A stretch of 64,000 nucleotides of DNA from Propionibacteriales bacterium (GTDB lineage: Bacteria > Actinomycetota > Actinomycetes > Propionibacteriales > Nocardioidaceae), in NCBI GenBank assembly GCA_026392465.1, contig JAPLCA010000029.1, positions 154,422 to 218,421 on the forward strand, given 5' to 3'. The notes beneath the pieces were generated by a model. The model had not been told where the DNA came from, did not search any database, and saw only the letters and a list, made by a program, of their open reading frames with translations. Shown here piece by piece: positions 1-9,230 of the stretch (positions within the stretch are counted from its first letter, which is position 1; every line of letters starts with the position of its first letter). The translations under genes were made by a program, and so were the position numbers.

Positions 1-36
1 ACGACCGGCCACCCACCGAGCAGAACGGACCAGCGC

Positions 37-1116
<1,080 letters not shown>

Positions 1117-1118
1117 TC

Positions 1119-1685
1119 GTGGTCGGGGGACACGAGCCGCCGGCGCCGACCGACGCACCGCGTGACGTCCAGCAGGACCCCGACGCCGACGTCGAGTCGG
1201 TCGCCCGGACCATCCTGCTGAACAAGCTGACCGACTCGCCACGCAGCCGCGCCGAGCTCGCCGAGGCACTCGCCCGCAAGCACGTGCCCGACGACGTCGC
1301 CACCCGCCTGCTCGACCGCTTCGAGGAGGTCGGCCTCGTCGACGACGCAGCGTTCGCGCGCGCCTGGGTCGAGTCACGCTCGCGCAGCAAGGGGCTCGCC
1401 ACCAAGGTGCTGGCCCTCGAGCTGCGGCGCAAGGGCATCGCCGACGACCTCGCGCGCGACGTGCTCGCCGACGTCGACCCCGACGCCGAACGGCAGGCGG
1501 CGCACCGGCTCGTGCAGAAGAAGCTGCGCTCCCTGCGCGGTCTCGACGACACCACTCGCATCCGCCGGCTCACCGGCATGCTCGCCCGCAAGGGCTACTC
1601 GCCGCAGGTGGCCTTCGACGTCGTCCGCGAGGAGCTCGACGCCGACGACTCCGACGTCACGTGGGACCCGCTGGTCTCCACCTGA
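1119..1685 (+). CDS. recX: Regulatory protein RecX
   Basis: RecX (188 aa) binds RecA filaments and limits RecA activity. The start is a GTG placed 2 nt after the recA stop, implying translational coupling. The sequence has three-helix RecX repeats: the segment beginning [20 protein letters not shown] (read here as [20 protein letters not shown]), then [20 protein letters not shown], then LRRKGI and [20 protein letters not shown] near the C-terminus. The first 30 residues are variable. Context immediately behind recA makes the assignment secure. Confidence 0.95.
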   Translation: MVGGHEPPAPTDAPRDVQQDPDADVESVARTILLNKLTDSPRSRAELAEALARKHVPDDVATRLLDRFEEVGLVDDAAFARAWVESRSRSKGLATKVLALELRRKGIADDLARDVLADVDPDAERQAAHRLVQKKLRSLRGLDDTTRIRRLTGMLARKGYSPQVAFDVVREELDADDSDVTWDPLVST

Positions 1686-1707
1686 GCGACCCGTCGAGGA
1701 GCGCGGA

Positions 1708-2265
1708 TCAGCCGCGCTCCTCGACGTCGCGGCGGATGCGCTCGACGATCTCCCGCTCGCTGTCGTAGTAGGACAATCCCCACTCGGCCACCCGGGCGGC
1801 GTACCGCACCTCCTCGACGTCGCCCAGCAGCTCGCGGACGGCCTCGAGCTCACGGCGCCGGTCGGCGAGTCGGAGCAGGTAGTCCTCGAGCATCTCCTGC
1901 ACGTGCTCGGCCGACGTCAGGTGGCCCATGAGCAGACGCAGCGCCACCGGGTGCTTCAGCACCGGGAACGGGTCGTCAACCGGCGCCGACAACCAGCGCT
2001 CGACCTGGCTACGTCCTTCCTCGCTGATCCTGAACCGACGGGTCGTGCGGCGGCCCTCGACGTGCTCCACCGCGTGCACGAGGTCGCGCTCGAGCAGCTT
2101 GTCGAGCTCGGTGTAGATCTGGCTCATCGCCGGCGACGTCCAGTAGAACTTGAGGGTGCGGTCCGCGCGCTGCTTCAGCTCGTAGCCGGTCAGTCCCGTG
2201 GTCTGCGACATGTCGTCGAACGCCAGCAGACCGAGCAGCGCGTACGAGGTCATCGACAGGTTCAC
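1708..2265 (-). CDS. PadR family transcriptional regulator
   Basis: This 185-residue protein is a PadR-type winged-helix repressor. The N-terminal PadR domain (about residues 5-90) carries SYALLGLLAF, the recognition-helix region SPAMSQIYTELDKLLERDLV and the beta-wing GRRTTRRFRISEEGR. A C-terminal helical (Vir_act_alpha_C-like) domain follows and should mediate dimerisation. A GTG start at 2265 is preferred because GAGG lies just upstream; ATG at 2253 is an alternative. It diverges from the DUF4442 gene, and a long palindrome between them (2306-2332) is the likely operator. The ligand is unknown. Confidence 0.9.
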   Translation of the reverse strand: MNLSMTSYALLGLLAFDDMSQTTGLTGYELKQRADRTLKFYWTSPAMSQIYTELDKLLERDLVHAVEHVEGRRTTRRFRISEEGRSQVERWLSAPVDDPFPVLKHPVALRLLMGHLTSAEHVQEMLEDYLLRLADRRRELEAVRELLGDVEEVRYAARVAEWGLSYYDSEREIVERIRRDVEERG

Positions 2266-2305
2266 GGCCTCACCCTACTGAGCGGTTCGCCACACTCGGC
2301 CGGGC

Positions 2306-2332
2306 GACGCAGACAGCGTCGCTGTCAGCGTC
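2306..2332. promoter_or_regulatory. Palindromic operator candidate between padR and DUF4442 gene
   Basis: The inner arms GACAGC and GCTGTC flank GTC at 2312-2326, and the outer arms GACGC (2306-2310) and GCGTC (2328-2332) continue the symmetry, giving a 27-bp near-perfect inverted repeat. It lies directly before the -10 box TAGACT of the rightward gene, as expected for a repressor site. That PadR binds it is inference. Confidence 0.5.
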
Positions 2333-2333
2333 C

Positions 2334-2339
2334 TAGACT
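2334..2339 (+). promoter_or_regulatory. -10 box of the DUF4442 gene, leaderless-type
   Basis: TAGACT sits 7 nt before the ATG at 2347. This matches the TANNNT actinobacterial -10 consensus and a transcription start at or next to the start codon. Confidence 0.45.
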
Positions 2340-2346
2340 CGCGCGC

Positions 2347-2808
2347 ATGCCCAGCACCCTCGACGTGTACCAGAAGATGTCAGCGCTCCCGCAGGGCAAG
2401 CGCCTGTTCTCGATCTTCTACGGACAGAAGGCGCCCTACTTCGCCTCGATCCACCTGCGGGTGCAGGAGATGAAGCCGCACTTCGCGCAGATCACCATCC
2501 CGAAGCGCCGCAGCGTGCAGAACCACATCGGCACCGTGCACGCGATCGCCGCGTGCAACGGTCTCGAGGCCGCCATGGGCCTGCTCGCCGAGGCGACCTG
2601 CCCGAGCGACCACCGCTGGCTGCCCAAGGGGATGGACGTGCAGTACCTGGCGAAGTCCGCCGGCGACCTCGTCTGCACCGCCGAGTCCGACCCCGAGGCG
2701 TGGGCCGACGGGCCCGACGTCCCGGTCCGCGTCACGGCGGCCCTGCAGGACGGCACGGTCACCGTCGCCGGGACCATCCACCTCTGGGTCACGCCGAAGA
2801 AGCGCTGA
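2347..2808 (+). CDS. DUF4442 domain protein (hotdog-fold thioesterase-like)
   Basis: The protein has 153 residues and reads as a DUF4442 hotdog-fold protein, a family related to the PaaI/YiiD acyl-CoA thioesterases. Landmarks are the start MPSTLDVYQKMSALPQGKRL, the conserved NHIGTVHAIAACNGLEAAMG helix segment (the hotdog substrate helix) and the C-terminal strands ending HLWVTPKKR. No metal site or signal peptide is visible. The ATG at 2347 was chosen because the family begins here and a -10 box lies 7 nt upstream; the reading frame is open further 5' but overlaps padR. The substrate is unknown. The divergent PadR gene may regulate it. Confidence 0.8.
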   Translation: MPSTLDVYQKMSALPQGKRLFSIFYGQKAPYFASIHLRVQEMKPHFAQITIPKRRSVQNHIGTVHAIAACNGLEAAMGLLAEATCPSDHRWLPKGMDVQYLAKSAGDLVCTAESDPEAWADGPDVPVRVTAALQDGTVTVAGTIHLWVTPKKR

Positions 2809-2818
2809 CAAGGTCAGG

Positions 2819-3658
2819 TCAGTTCGGGTTGGACGTCTGGACCTGTCCGGCCACGATCCGTACCGAGCCTGCTCCGCTGCCGCTCAGCCGACGCTCCAAC
2901 ATGGTGGCGATCCAGGTCAGGATCAGGTTGAGTGCGATGTAGATCGCCATGAGGACGATCGCCACGGCCAGGTAGTTGTTGAAGGTGCGCCAGAGCTCTC
3001 GTCCCGCGAACGTCAGACCGGGTGCCAGGATGTAGAAACCGAGACTGGTGTCCTTCAGGACGACGACGCACTGGCTCACGATTGACGGCAGCATGATCCT
3101 CACGGCCTGTGGCAGCAGCACGATCCTCATCACCTGCGTCTTGCGCATGCCGAGGGCGTACGCCGCCTCGGCCTGGCCGTGAGGCACGGCCTGGATGCCT
3201 GCGCGAAACACCTCCGCCAGCACTGACCCGTTGTAGAGGGTCAGGCCGAGGACCAGCGGGAGGAGCGCGCCGATCGGGAACCCCTGCAGAGACCAGAAGA
3301 AGATGATCAGCATCAGGAGCGGCACGGCGCGAAAGAACTCCACGACGAGCCACGCTGGCCAGCGGAGCCAGCCGTGGTCAGAGAGCTTGCCCACCCCGAG
3401 GACAGTGCCGACGAGCACGGCCGGCACGATCGCCATGACGCTGATGAGCATGGTCCAGCCGAGCCCCTCCAGCAGAAGTCGCATGAGAGCAGGCGTCACG
3501 AACGGCTCCCACTGCGCCGCGGTGAACTGGTCCTCGGCCGCGAGCTTCCAGATGATGATCGCCGCGATCCCGAGCAGGGCGAGCATCGTGAGAACCGCGA
3601 TGATCCGGTGACGACGACGGGCGCGCGGGCCAGGGACGTCGAAGAGCACGGCGGTCAT
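2819..3658 (-). CDS. gluD: Amino-acid (glutamate-type) ABC transporter permease GluD
   Basis: This 279-residue inner-membrane permease belongs to the polar amino-acid HisM/GluD family. It has an N-terminal membrane segment (ITIIAVL-like hydrophobic stretch around residues 20-40), the BPD_transp_1 domain, and the EAA loop with YALGMRKTQVMRIVLLPQAV, which contacts the ATPase. The start at 3658 is set by a 4-base ATGA overlap with the gluC stop; longer forms read into gluC. It is last of four genes in the order gluA-gluB-gluC-gluD, the corynebacterial glutamate uptake arrangement. Exact specificity (glutamate, glutamine or aspartate) cannot be read from sequence. Confidence 0.9.
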   Translation of the reverse strand: MTAVLFDVPGPRARRRHRIIAVLTMLALLGIAAIIIWKLAAEDQFTAAQWEPFVTPALMRLLLEGLGWTMLISVMAIVPAVLVGTVLGVGKLSDHGWLRWPAWLVVEFFRAVPLLMLIIFFWSLQGFPIGALLPLVLGLTLYNGSVLAEVFRAGIQAVPHGQAEAAYALGMRKTQVMRIVLLPQAVRIMLPSIVSQCVVVLKDTSLGFYILAPGLTFAGRELWRTFNNYLAVAIVLMAIYIALNLILTWIATMLERRLSGSGAGSVRIVAGQVQTSNPN

Positions 3659-4305
3659 CGGCTCGTCACCGCCCATCGACGCTCGAGGCGATTCGCCCCG
3701 AAGGAGATGACCTCGACGATGAGCACGTAGCCGAGGGCGATGCCGCCGAACAGCCACCAACGGTCCGCCGGGAAGTCACGGATGCCTCCACTGAGTCGAA
3801 AGGTCGCCTCGGCGATGCCGAAACCCGAAGCGAGAGAGGTGTTCTTGGTGAGGGCGATGAAGACGCTGGCCAGCGGCGGCACCGTGACACGGAAGGCCTG
3901 CGGCAGGACCACCTGCGTCATCGTCAACCCGAAGGGCATGCCCAGCGAGCGCGCAGCCTCTGCCTGTCCCACGGCTACGCCGTTCACGCCGGAGCGGATC
4001 GCCTCGGCGACGAACGCGGACGTGTAGACGCCCATCGCGAGCGACACCATGACGAAGAACCCGAAGTCGATACCGATGGGTGGCAGGCCGTGGTAGGTGA
4101 GAAAGATGAGCACCAGCAGCGGCGAGTTCCGGAACACGGTCACGTAGGAGACGGCGGCACCGCGCAGTACGCCGATGGGGCACACGCGAGCGACGCCCGC
4201 GAGCGTGCCGAGGACGAGGGCCAGCAGCCCGGAGGCCGCAAGAAGCTTCAGGGTCTGCCAGAAGCCGTCGAGGATCAGGCTGGCGTTCGATGTCAGGGCG
4301 TCCAC
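3655..4305 (-). CDS. gluC: Amino-acid (glutamate-type) ABC transporter permease GluC
   Basis: GluC (216 aa) is the second permease of the heteromeric importer. The membrane topology fits five segments, and the EAA loop reads EAARSLGMPFGLTMTQVVLP, followed by the usual PQAFRVTVPPLASVFIALTKNTSLAS stretch of the HisM family. Its stop overlaps the gluD start by 4 bases, so the permeases should be made in equal amounts. An 83-nt gap containing a stem-loop separates it from gluB. Confidence 0.92.
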   Translation of the reverse strand: MDALTSNASLILDGFWQTLKLLAASGLLALVLGTLAGVARVCPIGVLRGAAVSYVTVFRNSPLLVLIFLTYHGLPPIGIDFGFFVMVSLAMGVYTSAFVAEAIRSGVNGVAVGQAEAARSLGMPFGLTMTQVVLPQAFRVTVPPLASVFIALTKNTSLASGFGIAEATFRLSGGIRDFPADRWWLFGGIALGYVLIVEVISFGANRLERRWAVTSR

Positions 4306-4332
4306 GGCTCACCTCCTGCGAGTGCGGTGGGG

Positions 4333-4368
4333 GGCGGCGTCGAGTCCGCGGAGGGACCCGACGCCGCC
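4333..4368 (-). terminator. Stem-loop between gluB and gluC (attenuator or mRNA stabiliser)
   Basis: GGCGGCGTCG (4333-4342) pairs perfectly with CGACGCCGCC (4359-4368) around a 16-nt loop. There is no U-tract. Such intercistronic hairpins after the binding-protein gene often give excess binding protein over permease; that role is inferred here. Confidence 0.45.
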
Positions 4369-4388
4369 AGGGCGGTCGGAGCGCGCGG

Positions 4389-5285
4389 TCAGGCGGGGCA
4401 GGCGTCCAGGGTCGGCGCCTCGGGCACACTGTTCCCGGACTTGCCGAGCGTCGCGTCGAAGGCCTTCTCGAAGTCGCCGTCGGAGAACGCCTTCTCGATG
4501 CTGTCGTTCAGGAACTGGCACAGCTCGGGGGCGTCCTTGCTGTAGCCGACGCCGTAGCGCTCCTCCGAGAACGGCTCTCCGACCACCTTCAGCTCGTCCG
4601 GCGCCTGAGCGGCGTAGCCGAGCAGGATCGCGCCATCGGTGGTGACCGCGTCGACCGAGCCGTTCTTCAGCTGATCGACGCACTCGGAGTACGTGTCGAA
4701 GCCGGCGGGCGTGGCGCCGTACTCCTCCTCGACGGTCTTGATCGAGGTGGAACCCTTGACTGAGCAGACCTTCTTGCCCGAGAGGTCGTCCGGGCCGTTG
4801 ATCGAGTCGTCGTCCTTCGCGACGAGCAGGCTCTGGCCGGTCACGTAGTACGGGCCGGCCTGGCCGACGACCTTGCGACGCTCGTCGGTGATCGAGTACG
4901 ACGCGATGACGAAGTCGACCGTGCCGTTCTGCAGGAACGGCTCACGGTTGTCGGAGATGGTCTCGACCCACTCGATCTTGTCGGGCTCGATGCCGAGCTG
5001 GCCCGCGATGATCTTGCCGAGCTCTGGGTCGATGCCGGTCGGCGTGTCCGAGCCGGCGGCCCTGAAGCCGACACCGGGCTGGTCGAACTTCACGCCGATC
5101 TTGACCGTGCCGGCGTCGGCCAGGTCGGCCATGCGCGTGCCGGCCTCGAAGTCCGGGCTGTCGACGACCTCGTACTCGTTGCCGGACGCGGCCGTGCCGT
5201 CGTCCTCGCCCGCGTTGCCGCAGGCCGACGCGGCCAGCACGACCGCCGCCGCGACCGCGGCCAGCTTGATGGTGCGCACCTTCAT
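4389..5285 (-). CDS. gluB: Amino-acid (glutamate-type) ABC transporter substrate-binding lipoprotein GluB
   Basis: The protein (298 aa) is a family 3 solute-binding protein anchored as a lipoprotein. Residues 1-22 form a signal peptide ending in the lipobox ASAC, so the mature protein starts at Cys22. The SBP_bac_3 fold is seen in TVKIGVKFDQPGVGF, the ligand-binding segment GTDPELGK-like (GIDPELGKIIAGQL), and DFVIASYSITDERRKVV with the Arg that normally contacts the alpha-carboxylate. Further on, VKGSTSIKTVEEEY and DAVTTDGAILLGY are conserved. It captures substrate outside the membrane for GluCD. Confidence 0.93.
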   Translation of the reverse strand: MKVRTIKLAAVAAAVVLAASACGNAGEDDGTAASGNEYEVVDSPDFEAGTRMADLADAGTVKIGVKFDQPGVGFRAAGSDTPTGIDPELGKIIAGQLGIEPDKIEWVETISDNREPFLQNGTVDFVIASYSITDERRKVVGQAGPYYVTGQSLLVAKDDDSINGPDDLSGKKVCSVKGSTSIKTVEEEYGATPAGFDTYSECVDQLKNGSVDAVTTDGAILLGYAAQAPDELKVVGEPFSEERYGVGYSKDAPELCQFLNDSIEKAFSDGDFEKAFDATLGKSGNSVPEAPTLDACPA

Positions 5286-5328
5286 GGTGTGTTCCCCTCG
5301 ATCGGTTGGTTGGGTACTTCCGGGAGGC

Positions 5329-6072
5329 TCAGTGGTTGAGGATCTTGCCGAGGAAGTCCTTCGCGCGGTCCGACTGCGGGGCGCTGAAGAACTCGTGCGG
5401 CGTGTTCTGCTCGACGATCCGGCCGTCCGCCATGAAGACGACGCGGTCCGCGGCGGTGCGGGCGAAGCCCATCTCGTGGGTCACGACGATCATCGTCATG
5501 CCGCCCTGGGCGAGGTCGACCATCGTGTCGAGGACCTCCTTGATCATCTCCGGGTCCAGCGCCGACGTCGGCTCGTCGAAGAGCATGACCTTGGGGTCCA
5601 TGGCCAGCGACCGCGCGATGGCGACGCGCTGCTGCTGGCCGCCGGAGAGCTGGGCCGGCAGCTTCTGCGCCTGGGAGTCGACCCCGACGCGGCCGAGCAG
5701 CTCCATCGCCCGTGCCTCGGCGTCGGCCTTCGCCTGCCCCCGCACCTTGATGGGGCCGAGGGTCACGTTCTCGAGCACCGTCTTGTGGGCGAAGAGGTTG
5801 AAGGACTGGAACACCATCCCGACGTCGGCGCGCAGCCCGGCGAGCGCCTTGCCCTCGGCCGGCAGCGGTCGCCCGTCGACCGTGATCTCGCCGGCGTCGA
5901 TCGTCTCGAGCCGGTTGATCGTGCGGCAGAGCGTCGACTTGCCCGAGCCCGAGGGCCCGATCACGACGACGACCTCGCCCCGTGCGACGTCGAGCTCGAT
6001 GTCCTGCAGCACATGCAGGGACCCGAAGTGCTTCTGGACCCCCCGCATGGCCACCATGGGTGTGTCAGCCAT
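5329..6072 (-). CDS. gluA: Amino-acid (glutamate-type) ABC transporter ATP-binding protein GluA
   Basis: GluA (247 aa) energises the importer. It shows Walker [10 protein letters not shown] (about residues 36-44), the Q-loop [20 protein letters not shown], signature [20 protein letters not shown], Walker [13 protein letters not shown] and the switch histidine in VVTHEMGFA. The ATG at 6072 is chosen over a TTG nine bases further upstream. This is the first gene of the four-gene operon; its promoter must lie in 6073-6172. Gene order and motif set match the PAAT family of amino-acid importers. Confidence 0.95.
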   Translation of the reverse strand: MADTPMVAMRGVQKHFGSLHVLQDIELDVARGEVVVVIGPSGSGKSTLCRTINRLETIDAGEITVDGRPLPAEGKALAGLRADVGMVFQSFNLFAHKTVLENVTLGPIKVRGQAKADAEARAMELLGRVGVDSQAQKLPAQLSGGQQQRVAIARSLAMDPKVMLFDEPTSALDPEMIKEVLDTMVDLAQGGMTMIVVTHEMGFARTAADRVVFMADGRIVEQNTPHEFFSAPQSDRAKDFLGKILNH

Positions 6073-6172
6073 GGCCGACAACCTATCCGCGACACCGCCC
6101 CGTACTGCAAGTCCGCAATCGAATCGTCACCTGACGCACCGGCCGCCAGGGCGTCCGCAACCGGCCGGACAC

Positions 6173-6216
6173 ACGTCGGCCGCCGACGCAGGGGAGCTGC
6201 GCACGGCGGCCGACGT
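6173..6216 (-). terminator. Hairpin terminator after the LVIVD protein gene
   Basis: A perfect 12-bp stem (ACGTCGGCCGCC at 6173-6184 with its complement at 6205-6216) encloses a 20-nt loop, starting 25 nt downstream of the gene that ends at 6241. There is no clear U-tract. Its position between two co-directional genes suggests it separates the LVIVD unit from gluABCD. Confidence 0.5.
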
Positions 6217-6240
6217 CTCAGGACCGCGAGGGTGGGAGAC

Positions 6241-7794
6241 CTACTCGCGGTAGCGCGGCTGGCTCTGCGGGTTGAGCTCCTTGAACTTCACCCGCTCGGC
6301 TCCCTTGATACGACGGTCGTCGACACGGAACACCTCGAAACCTCGCTGGATCTCGTTGGAGTAGATGTGCCCGTTGTAGTAGTACGTCGACCACGGACCG
6401 CCGACCACGAGACGCTCCGCGTCGTTCGGGCCGCGGTCGTGCCACGCGATCTCCTTCGGGTTGGCCGAGTCGGTGAAGTCGTACATCGACCAGCCACCCT
6501 GGTACCAGGCCTGGACCATGATGTCCTTGCCCTTCACCGGGACCAGCGAGCCGTTGTGGGCGACGCAGTTCTCGGTGTTGGCCTGGGTCCGGGGGATCTT
6601 GTAGTAGCTCTTGAACTCCAGGTCGCCGGAGCGGGTGATGTCGTAGATCCCGTTGGCGCCCTTGGTGTCACCGACCGTCGGGTTGCAGGTGGGTGCGCCA
6701 CCGCCGCCCAGCTCGTCGGTGAACACGACCTTGGTGCCGTCGTTGTTGAACGTCGCCGAGTGCCAGAACGCGAAGTTCTCGGTGTCGCGGACGTTCTCGG
6801 TGACCTTCGGCTTCTCCCGGTCCTTGATGTCGAGCAGGATGCCGTCGCCCATGCAGGCGCCCGCCATGATGTCCTTGCTCGGGTAGGCCGTGAGGTCGTG
6901 GCAGCCGCTGGTCTCGCGCGAGTACCCGCCGGCCGGGTTGCCGCCGTCGGGGAACAGCACGGGCTGGGAGATCATCCGCGCCGTCGACGGCTTCTTCAGC
7001 GGCACCTTGACGATGCTGATGGAGTCCAGCGGAGGCTGGCAGTCCGGGAACGCCGCGTTCGGGGCGTACGACGAGACGTAGACGTACAGGTCGTCGATCT
7101 TGCCCTTGCCCTTCGCGCCCTTGCCCTTGCCGGGCGCGAGCGTGTGGGTGTGCGAGCCGCACGGCGTCTCGACCGCGGCGACGTACTCGGGACGACGCGG
7201 GTCGGAGATGTCGAAGACCTTGATGCCCTCCCACGAGTCCTTGATGGTCGCCGACTGCGCGGTGCTCTCGCACGAGGAGTCGCTGCGGGAGGAGTCGGTG
7301 CTGAGGATGAGCACGTCGTCGTAGACCGAGACGTCGTTCTGGGCACCCGCGCACACGACCTGGGCGACCGTCTTCGGCTTCGCCGGCTTGGAGATGTCGT
7401 ACACCGTGAAGCCGTTGTAGTTGCCTGCGAAGGCGTACTTGCCCTGGAACGCGAGGTCGCTGTTGAGGGCGTCCTCCGACGCGAAGGCGCCCTGCTTGGC
7501 GATGGTGGCCAGTCGGGTGACGTTCGCGCTGCTCGCCTCCTCGCCGGGTGCGAGGTCGACGCCGCTGGCGTTCATCCGTGCCGTGTCGTTGCCGGGCAGG
7601 CAGTTGCCGGCGAGGCGGTCGGCCTCGGACAACGTGCGCTCGCCCTTGCACTCCTTCGACGGGCGGGTCTCGACCCGTTCCTCGCTCCTCTCGTCGGCCA
7701 CGGCGGCCATGGGCGAGAGCAGTGCGGTGGTGAGCGCGCCGGTGGCGGCGGCTCCGATCAGGGCCGTGGTGGCCCGTCTGCGTGCATGACGCAT
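6241..7794 (-). CDS. Secreted LVIVD repeat-containing protein
   Basis: This 517-residue protein has a signal peptide (residues 1-33; RHARRR basic start, hydrophobic core, cleavage near AVADE) and a repeated beta-propeller-like body of LVIVD type: recurrent units such as YAFAGNYNGFTVYDISKPAKP, WEGIKVFDISDPRRPEY and GGWSMYDFTDSANPKEI. A low-complexity linker, GKGKGAKGKGK, sits near residue 220. Paired cysteines suggest an extracytoplasmic disulfide-bonded protein. It diverges from a DUF305 lipoprotein, a common actinobacterial neighbour. Its biochemical role is not established. Confidence 0.85.
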   Translation of the reverse strand: MRHARRRATTALIGAAATGALTTALLSPMAAVADERSEERVETRPSKECKGERTLSEADRLAGNCLPGNDTARMNASGVDLAPGEEASSANVTRLATIAKQGAFASEDALNSDLAFQGKYAFAGNYNGFTVYDISKPAKPKTVAQVVCAGAQNDVSVYDDVLILSTDSSRSDSSCESTAQSATIKDSWEGIKVFDISDPRRPEYVAAVETPCGSHTHTLAPGKGKGAKGKGKIDDLYVYVSSYAPNAAFPDCQPPLDSISIVKVPLKKPSTARMISQPVLFPDGGNPAGGYSRETSGCHDLTAYPSKDIMAGACMGDGILLDIKDREKPKVTENVRDTENFAFWHSATFNNDGTKVVFTDELGGGGAPTCNPTVGDTKGANGIYDITRSGDLEFKSYYKIPRTQANTENCVAHNGSLVPVKGKDIMVQAWYQGGWSMYDFTDSANPKEIAWHDRGPNDAERLVVGGPWSTYYYNGHIYSNEIQRGFEVFRVDDRRIKGAERVKFKELNPQSQPRYRE

Positions 7795-7917
7795 GTGGTG
7801 TGTCCTTCCCCCGATGTCCGGCTATCCTCACCCGAAAGCCGTCACGGCGACAAGGGCTCGGGCGAGTCCGTCGATGACGATCTGATGACGGCTCCACTTC
7901 GGGGGAAGGGAACGCGG

Positions 7918-8601
7918 ATGCGACGACCTCTGCGAGGCGTCATGGTGGCCCTGGCCGCGTCGGCCGTGCTGGTGTCGGGCTGCTCGGGCGAGGACCGCTC
8001 ACGTCAGGTCGACGGCGCGGTGATCCAGCCGGGCAAGCCGGGGGAGAAGGCCGAGGTGCTCGACGAGGCCCCGGAGATCGAGCGGGCGCGGGCGAACGAC
8101 GCCGACGTCGAGTTCGTGCAGATGATGATCCCGCACCACGCGCAGGCGCTGCAGATGGCACAGCTCGCCCCTGACGCGCGCGGGAGCAAGGCGGTGCGCA
8201 CGATGGCCGACCGCATCGACGGGGCGCAGCGACCCGAGATCGTCTTCATGGCGGGGTGGCTCACCGACCAGGGTCTCGACGCGCCGACGAAGGAGCAGAT
8301 CGAGGGCGGCAACATCCCGATGGGCCGCCACGGTGGCCACGGCTCGCACGGCGGGGACGTGCACGACATGGCCGGCATGGCGAGCGAGGCGCAGTTGAAG
8401 CAGCTCGAGTCGTCGCGCGGCAAGGACTTCGACCGGCTGTTCCTGGAGCTGATGATCATGCACCACCAGGGCGCCATCGAGATGGTCGACACCGTCGTGC
8501 GCGAGGGCTCGGACCTGCAGGTGAACGAGCTGGCCACCGGCATCGCGGCAGACCAGACAGCCGAGATCGACCGCATGCGCCAGCTCCTCGCCGACCTCTG
8601 A
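7918..8601 (+). CDS. DUF305 domain lipoprotein
   Basis: The 227-residue product starts with a lipoprotein signal peptide (MRRPLRGVMVALAASAVLVSGC, quoted to Cys21 region) and contains a DUF305 domain. DUF305 proteins are four-helix bundles with paired His-rich motifs: here MMIPHHAQALQMAQLA near residue 70 and LMIMHHQGAIEMV near residue 182, with a His/Gly-rich loop (HGGHGSHGGDVHDMAG) between them. The histidines suggest metal (often copper) binding; that is inference. ATG at 7918 is preferred for its GGAAGGG ribosome site and because the signal peptide begins there. It is divergent from the LVIVD gene. Confidence 0.88.
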   Translation: MRRPLRGVMVALAASAVLVSGCSGEDRSRQVDGAVIQPGKPGEKAEVLDEAPEIERARANDADVEFVQMMIPHHAQALQMAQLAPDARGSKAVRTMADRIDGAQRPEIVFMAGWLTDQGLDAPTKEQIEGGNIPMGRHGGHGSHGGDVHDMAGMASEAQLKQLESSRGKDFDRLFLELMIMHHQGAIEMVDTVVREGSDLQVNELATGIAADQTAEIDRMRQLLADL

Positions 8602-8678
8602 GGTCGGCGTTCGCGTCGCGGTCGGGCCCGACCCGTGTGAGCGTGGAGGCACGTCCCGCCACCTTGCAAGGAGCCTTC

Positions 8679-9101
8679 GTGCCCATCGCCGCCACCGACT
8701 TCGCCCACGTGCGCCTCACCGTCCGCGACATCGAGGTCTCGCGCCGCTTCTACGACGACGTTTTCGGCTTCGACGTCGCGTTCGAGCTGCCGGAGGACCC
8801 CGACGAGCAGACGCGCGAGCAGCTCGCCTTCCTGTTCGGTGGGGTGATCTACCGATTCCCCGGGGGACTGCTCGGCCTGCGGCCGGTCGCTCCCGGTGAC
8901 GACGCCTTCGACGAGGACCGGATCGGGCTCGACCACCTCAGTCTCGCCGTCGCCGACCGGGCCGAGCTCGACCACGCCGTCGCGGTGCTGGACGACCTCG
9001 GCATCCTGCACGAGGACGTGAAGGACGTCGGCGGCCAGGCGATCCTGGAGTTCCGCGACCCCGACGGGATCGCCCTGGAGATCGCCGCTCCGACGTCCTG
9101 A
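8679..9101 (+). CDS. VOC family (glyoxalase/dioxygenase-like) protein
   Basis: The 140-residue protein has the two beta-alpha-beta-beta-beta modules of a vicinal-oxygen-chelate fold: FAHVRLTVRDIEVSRRFYDDVFGF at the start, GLDHLSLAVADRAELDHAV in the middle, and the end LEFRDPDGIALEIAAP with the usual metal-ligand Glu. His in FAHVRL, His in LDHLSL and the terminal Glu could form a metal site. The GTG at 8679 is supported by AAGGAG at 8668-8673; nothing upstream in frame resembles the family. The substrate is unknown. Confidence 0.82.
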   Translation: MPIAATDFAHVRLTVRDIEVSRRFYDDVFGFDVAFELPEDPDEQTREQLAFLFGGVIYRFPGGLLGLRPVAPGDDAFDEDRIGLDHLSLAVADRAELDHAVAVLDDLGILHEDVKDVGGQAILEFRDPDGIALEIAAPTS

Positions 9102-9127
9102 CCGTGCCGGCGCCGGTCGCGGAGTTT

Positions 9128-9139
9128 TCACGATCGTGA
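9128..9139. promoter_or_regulatory. Perfect 12-bp palindrome upstream of the TAP-like hydrolase gene
   Basis: TCACGATCGTGA is a perfect palindrome 91 bases before the start of the secreted hydrolase gene. It resembles a CRP/FNR- or LuxR-type dyad site, but which factor binds, if any, is unknown. Confidence 0.3.
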
Positions 9140-9230
9140 CCTCCGGATGGTTGCGCGCTGCATCCAGCGCGTGTGACGGTGTCCGACGGTCCTCCATCGG
9201 GGAGGGACCTCTCACCGTGGAGGATGTCGG

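Noticed and set aside
1..36. LexA box of recA
   Set aside because: Only 36 bases precede recA here and none match CGAAC-N4-GTTCG; the site, if any, lies outside the window.
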